64,000 nt of DNA, taken from the NCBI GenBank assembly GCA_910588555.1, contig CAJUPC010000007.1:1-64000 (forward strand). Reading direction: 5' to 3'. The notes beneath the pieces are model-generated. The model made no database searches, was not told the DNA's origin, and saw only the letters and a program-made list of their open reading frames with translations. A program made the translations under genes and the position numbers. Below are positions 58,795-64,000 of this stretch, piece by piece (position 1 is the stretch's first letter; each line of letters starts with the position of its first letter). The stretch comes from Candidatus Gastranaerophilales bacterium. GTDB lineage: Bacteria > Cyanobacteriota > Vampirovibrionia > Gastranaerophilales > Gastranaerophilaceae.

Positions 58795-59960
58795 TGTTCA
58801 AACCTTTCTCTTTTGTGTAATTTTTGACGATAAATATCATCAGATACCATTAAAGCCAAATTTTTATAGCTTAATGCAACATTGGAATCTGAATTCACAT
58901 CAGCAACAGGAACTCCTTTATTAATGGCCGACATCATTGTGAAGTAATTGTTCGGAATTTTCCAGTAAAGCTTTCTGCCAAGAACTTCTTCCACATCTTC
59001 AGCTTTAATCTCATCGTTTTCCATATAACGATTAATAAGAACCTGAACTTTGTCATTATCAAAACCGAGTTTTTCAAACAATTCCAAACATCTTTGACAA
59101 TTTCTCAAAGCTGGCAGATTTACGATTGTAACAAGAAAAATTAAATCTGAATTTTCAAGCGCATTCATTGCCCTTGCTTCAAAACTTCCCGAAGTGTCAA
59201 CAACAACGTATGAAAAAGTATCTCTTAATATATTAAACAATTTCTGAATATCTTTTGAAGATATATCGTCAACTTGCTTAAAATACGGAGGGTCTGCAAG
59301 TACATAAAGACTTGTGTCTTTGTATTTTTCAAGCGTTGAAAGAAGAAAATCTTCATTTATTTTATTCAAATTTTGAAGCATATAGGAAATATTGAAAGAC
59401 GGCTTTAAATCCAAAAATGTTGTAACATCACCCATTTGAAAATTCAAATCAATTAATGCAACATTTTCTTTGGTAATTTTAGCAAGTTCAAGCGCCAAAT
59501 TTGTTGCAATAGAAGTTTTTCCGACACCGCCTTTATTGGAATAAACAGTAATCACACGACATTTTGACTTTTTAGGCGCTGAATTCGTTAAATCACAATA
59601 CACTTTATCGAGCACATCAAAAAATCCCTTTTTAATTACAGGTATAGAAAGAAAATCATAAGCACCTATTCTCATTGCTCTTATAACTAAGTCCACATCA
59701 GGTTTGTCTGACAAAACAAGCACTCTGCAATTTTTGAATTCTGATGTAATTTTAGAAACAAAATTCAATCCTTGTTCTTGATAATCAGAGACATCAACTA
59801 TAACAAGAACTTTTCCCTGCAGTTCTTTAACTGCTTCAAAAGCCTTAGAAATATCAGAAGTTCCGGCAAGAAACGAAAACTTTTCAAACTGATTAATATA
59901 AAGTTTCAAAAGTTCAATCGTGCTTGAGTGTTCTGAAATTATAATAGACGGTATATTCAT
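58791..59960 (-). CDS. CpaE-like MinD/ParA ATPase with receiver-like N-terminus
   Basis: 389 aa from ATG 59960. Residues 1-115 have a receiver-like fold (IIISEHSSTIELLKLYINQF, VLVIVDVSDY), then a MinD-type deviant Walker A YSNKGGVGKTSIATNLALEL with the signature Lys, Walker B YVVVDTSGSFEARAM and a NRYMENDEI region. CpaE localises Tad/Flp pilus machinery. TTGCCT-N17-TATAAT-N6-ATG with no RBS indicates a leaderless mRNA. First gene of a two-gene operon with the CpaF-like ATPase. Confidence 0.85.
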   Translation of the reverse strand: MNIPSIIISEHSSTIELLKLYINQFEKFSFLAGTSDISKAFEAVKELQGKVLVIVDVSDYQEQGLNFVSKITSEFKNCRVLVLSDKPDVDLVIRAMRIGAYDFLSIPVIKKGFFDVLDKVYCDLTNSAPKKSKCRVITVYSNKGGVGKTSIATNLALELAKITKENVALIDLNFQMGDVTTFLDLKPSFNISYMLQNLNKINEDFLLSTLEKYKDTSLYVLADPPYFKQVDDISSKDIQKLFNILRDTFSYVVVDTSGSFEARAMNALENSDLIFLVTIVNLPALRNCQRCLELFEKLGFDNDKVQVLINRYMENDEIKAEDVEEVLGRKLYWKIPNNYFTMMSAINKGVPVADVNSDSNVALSYKNLALMVSDDIYRQKLHKRERFEH

Positions 59961-60020
59961 ACACAAATTATAGCACATATTACCCGAACAGGCAATTATT
60001 AAAAATATAAAATGATAAAT

Positions 60021-60151
60021 AAAAAAGCCCCGTACGAACGTGATTTTGTTGCCTGCGTGGTCTCGCAGGTGGGTGAATGCCCCGGATTATCCGTTTCCCG
60101 CTGGCGATTAAAAAATCGGCGGGTATACTTCACATCCTGTCGGAGTCTTTT
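60021..60151 (-). ncRNA. Structured non-coding RNA, family not recognised
   Basis: TATAAT (minus strand, plus 60158-60163) predicts a start near 60151, reading AAAAGACTCCG. The 5' end pairs with the 3' end CGGGGCTTTT (one A bulge), closing a multiloop with three hairpins: CCCGC/GCGGG enclosing CGATT/AATCG; CGGA-TAA-TCCG; and CCTGCG-AGACCA-CGCAGG. A U run ends it. GC-rich in AT-rich surroundings, with no protein frame. The closed ends recall 6S RNA, but the multiloop does not fit well. Confidence 0.6.
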
Positions 60152-60240
60152 CTCCCTATTATAAAAAATGTAGGAACAAAATAAACATCCGTACAGAGCT
60201 GATTACATTATAACATATTTATTTTATTAATTCAATAATC

Positions 60241-60912
60241 TTACTTACTAAATTTTTTAACACCGATGTAAAAACCGATATACATTGACAAAAGAACAAT
60301 TGCAACAGTATTCAAAACATCGAGGTGCTGATATTCGTAATAAAAAATATTTGCAGCAATCGTAATTAAACCGAAACACAAAGCTGTAACCGTATATGAA
60401 AATGTATTAAATTTTTGAGGTTTTACAGCAGGTATAAAAGTATCGATACTTGATTGCTTCATTGCACTGTCATAAACATCTTGCGAGATTAAACCGTTTG
60501 ATAAAAGGTGCAAACACGATTTTTCAAAAGATTTTTTAAGTTGTATTTCAACGAGTTTTAGCATTTCATCTTTTGATAAATTACCCAGAGTAGACTCTCT
60601 TGTCATTTCAAAAGCTACATAACCCAATTTTTGCAAAATACTTTCATGGTACATAGCAGGAATGTCCGAACGCAGCAAATCAACGTATTTATGAAAAGTC
60701 CATTCGGAAATAATTTGAGTAAGCATTTTTTTTGTATCCGAATTTTCAATATTTTCATCTTTTGAAAAAGCTTCACCTGCAATATAAGTAAAGTTATAAA
60801 TCCTGTCTAAAAACTCTTTTTTATGTGAAAGAGCAATATCATCAGGCATACTGCTTTCTGCCTGCTTTGTCAAATTTTTTGCAAAACTTTTATAATCAAA
60901 TACAGCTGTCAT
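60241..60912 (-). CDS. Hypothetical protein with two C-terminal membrane helices
   Basis: 223 aa from ATG 60912 (GGAGG 5 nt upstream). The first ~165 residues are soluble and helical (KNLTKQAESSMPDDIALSHK, EMLKLVEIQLKKSFEKSCLH). Two closely spaced membrane segments follow near residues 175-215 (ALCFGLITIAANIFYYEYQH, TVAIVLLSMYIGFYIGVKKF). No recognised domain. It lies between the structured RNA and the large protein at 60972, same strand. Confidence 0.6.
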   Translation of the reverse strand: MTAVFDYKSFAKNLTKQAESSMPDDIALSHKKEFLDRIYNFTYIAGEAFSKDENIENSDTKKMLTQIISEWTFHKYVDLLRSDIPAMYHESILQKLGYVAFEMTRESTLGNLSKDEMLKLVEIQLKKSFEKSCLHLLSNGLISQDVYDSAMKQSSIDTFIPAVKPQKFNTFSYTVTALCFGLITIAANIFYYEYQHLDVLNTVAIVLLSMYIGFYIGVKKFSK

Positions 60913-60971
60913 AAGAACCTCCAAAGGTATTATAACATGCCTTGTTAATCAGGGCAAGCAATTTACAGAAG

Positions 60972-63143
60972 CTATCCCATTTTCAAAGTTTGCAGAGCCA
61001 GTTGCTCAGCCGCCTGCGCTCTTTTCATTGCCGCGTCAGCTGCTGACAAATCTTCATTATTTGCAAGCTGTGCACCAACCGGTGACGGAACATAATTTCT
61101 TACAGGTTCATTAGCCTGCCCTGCGGGTCTGAACGGCTCCGGACTGGGAACATAAGTATTTGTATCACCGTTTGTTTTTACTGCATTACTGTTTTTATAT
61201 TTATCAAGTAGATTTGTTGAGCCTTGCTGAGTTGTCATTGTTTGCTGCTGCAATTGAGGAGGAAGCTGAACAGTATTAGGATTAATTTCTGCAGGTGCTT
61301 TTTCAGGTTCTTTTCCCTCATCAAGCAATGATTTTTTAGGTTTGCCAAATAACAGGTGCGAACCTTTTACCGCAAGTTTACTGAAGAACGGCAGAAGTAT
61401 AAACATACCCAGAGCAATTCTCATCGGATAACCTGCCATTTGTTTCATTCCGAATTTCGGATGGCGGAACAAGTCTTTAATCTTGCTACCAATACCTTTT
61501 CTATAAGTTTTTGTACCGTCTGCGGCAATATCTGCAATATCTTTTTTGTCATACGGTCTGATTTGTTCAAGACCGACAGAAACAATTCTTCCGACTTTCT
61601 TGAATAATTTAGTTATCGGATTTTTAACGCCTGCATTAAGTTCTGCTTTCAAAGCTTTTCTTGCTTCTTTATATTCTGCTTTGTCTGCAAAACCGCCTGA
61701 CATTGCTTTTTCATTAAATGCTGCAAGTTTTTCTCGATATGCTTCAACTGCTTTTTTATCCATACCCGCATACTGCAAACCGCCAATTTTGTGCATCATT
61801 TGAACAGCCATTGGCATACAAACGAAGAATGCAACCATTTCAGTGAAGCGTTCCGTAAACGATTTGAATTTTTCTCCGCCTCCGCCCTCAGCTTTAGCAG
61901 ATTTATAAATTACGTCGGCAAGATATGCCGCCTGAGCAATTGCAACAAGTTTTCCGCCAGCAACTCTGTTTGTCGCACCTTCCATTACAAGGTTTGCATA
62001 TTTAGCAAGCCATTTACCAAAAATTGATTTAGGCAATTTTTTATCATACCCGGTACGTTGAAGAGCTTCCAGCCACTCTTTATTTTCAGGCAATGTTAAA
62101 TTTTTATTACCTAAGAATGCACCCATTTTATTTGCGGTTTCAGAAGCATAAACCTTTCTGCCGAATAAGAAATGTTTTGCTCTGCCCATTGCAGTTGCCG
62201 CAGTACCAGTCATCATTGCGTACATTTTTTTATTAGCATTAGCCGCGGCTTCAAATACACGGGGAAGATGGTCCTGCATATTTTTGCCGATTTTCTCCAT
62301 TTCGGCAAAATTTTTATAGCCCCATTCAAAGGCTTTCATATCTTTCAAAACATTTGCACGTTCAACTATATCAAGATTTCTAAAACTTTCCATTGCTGCA
62401 TCCAATACTGCACCGGTTTTAGCACCTTGTCTGCTGTATTTTGATAAGCATTCAAACTCTGCCAGCTGCATTAGTTCAGCTTTTTCCTTTGCTGTTGCAG
62501 CTTTAGAAATTAATTTTTTATATCTTGAAATATCTTCTTTTGTACCTGCATAACAGCCCAAATCTTCAATATTTTGAAGCGGCTTAATAAATTGTTCATC
62601 GTGTTGTTTGCAGTCAAATGCTACAAATCCGATACCGCCATTCCAGTTTCCCTTAACCATATCAAGTTCGGGTTTAGATGGTGTATATGCAAAGGCACGT
62701 GTTACCCTAAATCTGTCTATTAGATTTTTCTTTAAAAATCCTTTAACTTTTGTGCCTGCATTTTGAACAGATGCCCAAAAACCTGATTTTCCAAAACTAC
62801 TGTTCTGGAAACGGCTCACTGCATCATCACCGAATTGTCCAATCTTATGATGAATTGTATCTTCAAAATTTCCACGGGATTTTTTCGCATAAACATCCAT
62901 TCCCTGAGATATCGCAAACCATGCAGGAACAGCAATACCTGCTGTTGCAAGCATTGCTTTTGGGTCATCAGTTGTTTCGGCAACTCTGTTGGCAACATAA
63001 GTATCCTGAATATTTTCTTTCAAAAGTTCAGGATTAACAGCCTGCATAGCAATCTGCTGTCTTAACATTTCCTGCTGCTGCGGTGTTAAAGACTGAAACT
63101 GCATTTGATTTATTTGTTTTTTGTTGACATCGTTGTCGAGCAT
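60972..63143 (-). CDS. Large membrane-associated protein of unknown function
   Basis: 723 aa from ATG 63143, chosen for AGGGGAAACT upstream. N-terminal Gln/Met-rich MLDNDVNKKQINQMQFQSLT, then AGIAVPAWFAISQGMDVYAK as a weak hydrophobic helix, a long Lys/Ala-rich helical body and two further hydrophobic segments (EMVAFFVCMPMAVQMMHK; MRIALGMFILLPFFSKLAV). A Pro/Gln-rich tail follows (PPQLQQQTMTTQQGS), ending AAEQLALQTLKMG. No catalytic motif recognised. Divergent from the 54-aa gene at 63354, with the TGTAAC half-sites in between. Confidence 0.65.
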   Translation of the reverse strand: MLDNDVNKKQINQMQFQSLTPQQQEMLRQQIAMQAVNPELLKENIQDTYVANRVAETTDDPKAMLATAGIAVPAWFAISQGMDVYAKKSRGNFEDTIHHKIGQFGDDAVSRFQNSSFGKSGFWASVQNAGTKVKGFLKKNLIDRFRVTRAFAYTPSKPELDMVKGNWNGGIGFVAFDCKQHDEQFIKPLQNIEDLGCYAGTKEDISRYKKLISKAATAKEKAELMQLAEFECLSKYSRQGAKTGAVLDAAMESFRNLDIVERANVLKDMKAFEWGYKNFAEMEKIGKNMQDHLPRVFEAAANANKKMYAMMTGTAATAMGRAKHFLFGRKVYASETANKMGAFLGNKNLTLPENKEWLEALQRTGYDKKLPKSIFGKWLAKYANLVMEGATNRVAGGKLVAIAQAAYLADVIYKSAKAEGGGGEKFKSFTERFTEMVAFFVCMPMAVQMMHKIGGLQYAGMDKKAVEAYREKLAAFNEKAMSGGFADKAEYKEARKALKAELNAGVKNPITKLFKKVGRIVSVGLEQIRPYDKKDIADIAADGTKTYRKGIGSKIKDLFRHPKFGMKQMAGYPMRIALGMFILLPFFSKLAVKGSHLLFGKPKKSLLDEGKEPEKAPAEINPNTVQLPPQLQQQTMTTQQGSTNLLDKYKNSNAVKTNGDTNTYVPSPEPFRPAGQANEPVRNYVPSPVGAQLANNEDLSAADAAMKRAQAAEQLALQTLKMG

Positions 63144-63203
63144 AGTTTCCCCTATATAGATATAAAAACATTCTTCACGCAATAATTGACTTTTAAAAAA
63201 GAA

Positions 63204-63266
63204 TGTAACGAAATGTAACAAGAAATAGCAAAATTGAAATTAAGAGATTTGTATATACTTTATATA
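63204..63266 (+). promoter_or_regulatory. TGTAAC half-sites plus TATATACTTTATATA core
   Basis: TGTAAC at 63204-63209 and TGTAACAA at 63214-63221 (10-bp direct repeat), 30 nt, then TATATACTTTATATA at 63252-63266 and ACACAAGAGAG. Same core and spacing as upstream of the EF-hand gene. The half-sites also lie about 60-80 bp upstream of the divergent 60972-63143 gene. Confidence 0.65.
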
Positions 63267-63353
63267 TACACAAGAGAGATTTAAAAACCAGAACAGAGCA
63301 AAAAGAGGATTGCTTCCTCTACAACACTATACAGACAAGAGAGGACGAAAAAA

Positions 63354-63518
63354 ATGGCTACAGCAAATTTGAAAAAAATTGACGACAAACTGAAAAGCAT
63401 TTATGAAAATGAGATTACCGTCAATAATAATCAGCCGTTTGAAGACCGCTCAGAACTGCTGTTTGCTCAGATGAACTTCATAGCAATGGCAAACAAACAA
63501 GCTTTGCATTTAATTTAG
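63354..63518 (+). CDS. 54-aa protein, probably well expressed
   Basis: MATANLKKIDDKLKSIYENE, then ITVNNNQPFEDRSELLFAQM and NFIAMANKQALHLI. AGAGGA lies upstream of the ATG, the conserved regulatory core lies 87 nt upstream, and a perfect terminator follows at 63581-63606, so this is a self-contained transcription unit. Helical, no Cys, no signal peptide. Shorter than common gene-calling cut-offs and easily missed. Function unknown; shares regulation with coiled-coil proteins. Confidence 0.7.
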   Translation: MATANLKKIDDKLKSIYENEITVNNNQPFEDRSELLFAQMNFIAMANKQALHLI

Positions 63519-63580
63519 CTAATTATCAAAAATGATATAAATTTTAACTCCAATTTAATTTTTCCCCTACAAAATTTTTA

Positions 63581-63606
63581 GCAGAACAAGCGTTCTGCTT
63601 TTTTTT
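63581..63606 (+). terminator. Terminator of the 54-aa gene
   Basis: GCAGAAC-AAGC-GTTCTGC perfect hairpin followed by TTTTTTTTG. Confidence 0.92.
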
Positions 63607-63622
63607 GTTTTAAAATAAGAAT

Positions 63623-64000
63623 ATGAAACTTTGTATTTTTGCAGGTACTTTTAACCCCATACATAATGCACATTTAAAAATGGCGCAATGTGCTTACGAA
63701 CAATTCGGATTTGATAAAATTATTTTTATCCCCGCATTTAATCCTCCACATAAAAATACAGCACTAAGCGAACACAGATACAAAATGGTTGAAATGGCTG
63801 TCAAGAATTATCCACATTTTGAAATTTCTGATATAGAATATAAAAGAAAAGGTAAATCTTACACATACCTCACAATATTAGAACTCTATGAAAAATATGA
63901 TATTGAGGGAAAAATAAGCTTTATTATCGGCAAAGACGCTTATAAAAATTTCGACAGCTGGTATGAAGCTGAAAAATTAAAAAATTTGATTGAATTTGTT
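63623..64000 (+). CDS. nadD: Nicotinate-nucleotide adenylyltransferase, N-terminal part (partial)
   Basis: 126 residues to the window edge. MKLCIFAGTFNPIHNAHLKM contains the nucleotidyltransferase GTFNPIHxxH motif, then IFIPAFNPPHKN and HRYKMVEMAVKNYPHFEISD and FIIGKDAYKNFDSWYEAEKL, all NadD-like. Adenylates nicotinate mononucleotide in NAD synthesis. TAAAAT lies 6 nt before the ATG and there is no RBS, so it is likely leaderless. It continues beyond the window. Confidence 0.94.
   Translation, partial: MKLCIFAGTFNPIHNAHLKMAQCAYEQFGFDKIIFIPAFNPPHKNTALSEHRYKMVEMAVKNYPHFEISDIEYKRKGKSYTYLTILELYEKYDIEGKISFIIGKDAYKNFDSWYEAEKLKNLIEFV

Noticed and set aside
60021..60151. Firm call of 6S RNA
   Set aside because: Ends pair as in 6S RNA, but three internal hairpins form a multiloop rather than the single long rod with one central bubble.

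Overview
This AT-rich window looks like chromosomal DNA of a gut-type, non-photosynthetic cyanobacterial relative (Melainabacteria/Vampirovibrionia, probably Gastranaerophilales). That placement is inference. It rests on five scattered pilin-like genes with the leader core FTLAEVLITLGI, a hybrid histidine kinase of cyanobacterial flavour, and many lineage-type hypothetical proteins. No marker gene such as 16S rRNA is present to prove it. No CRISPR array, insertion sequence or prophage was seen.

Layout. 0-6 kb: end of a pyruvyl-transferase gene, an EF-hand protein, a 641-aa coiled-coil protein, a membrane protein and a patatin. 6-16 kb: tRNA-Leu(TAA), homoserine kinase, an MnmC-like methyltransferase, two pilin-like genes, two flavoproteins, an ABC permease and phosphomannomutase. 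16-20 kb: a third pilin and a cut-down ribosomal operon (rpsE-rpmD-rplO-secY). 20-29 kb: PilZ protein, PLP decarboxylase, a paralog pair of coiled-coil proteins, AI-2E-type transporter, radical SAM protein, leuD, rpsL-rpsG. 29-36 kb: two pilin-like genes with poly-C tracts flanking a two-component system, then ferritin and desulfoferrodoxin. 37-46 kb: SRP RNA, deacetylase-like and phospholipase-D-like proteins, 5'-nucleotidase, glyS, an AAA ATPase. 46-57 kb: yebC-GGDEF-tsaE-tsaB, a CheD-like candidate, two HNH-like paralogs, recN, uvrB. 57-64 kb: a CpaE-CpaF pair, a structured RNA, a large membrane protein, a 54-aa protein gene missed by usual length cut-offs, and the start of nadD.

Main observations. 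(1) Three pilin-like genes carry a homopolymeric C/G tract in the leader-coding region, flanked by a shared sequence. Two are out of frame from their Shine-Dalgarno start by exactly one base (10 and 12 C, where 11 C would be in frame), which suggests phase-variable pilins. Those two genes also share a duplicated promoter and RBS block. (2) Four genes for secreted- or structural-looking proteins share an upstream architecture: TGTAAC-type half-sites about 30 bp from the core TATATACTTTATATA. This looks like an undescribed regulon. (3) Several genes have TATAAT exactly 6 nt before the ATG with no Shine-Dalgarno, so leaderless mRNAs appear common. (4) Other items: tandem HNH-like proteins, degenerate enzymes (a His-phosphatase without its catalytic His, a YdjC deacetylase without metal ligands), and an unclassified structured RNA upstream of cpaE.
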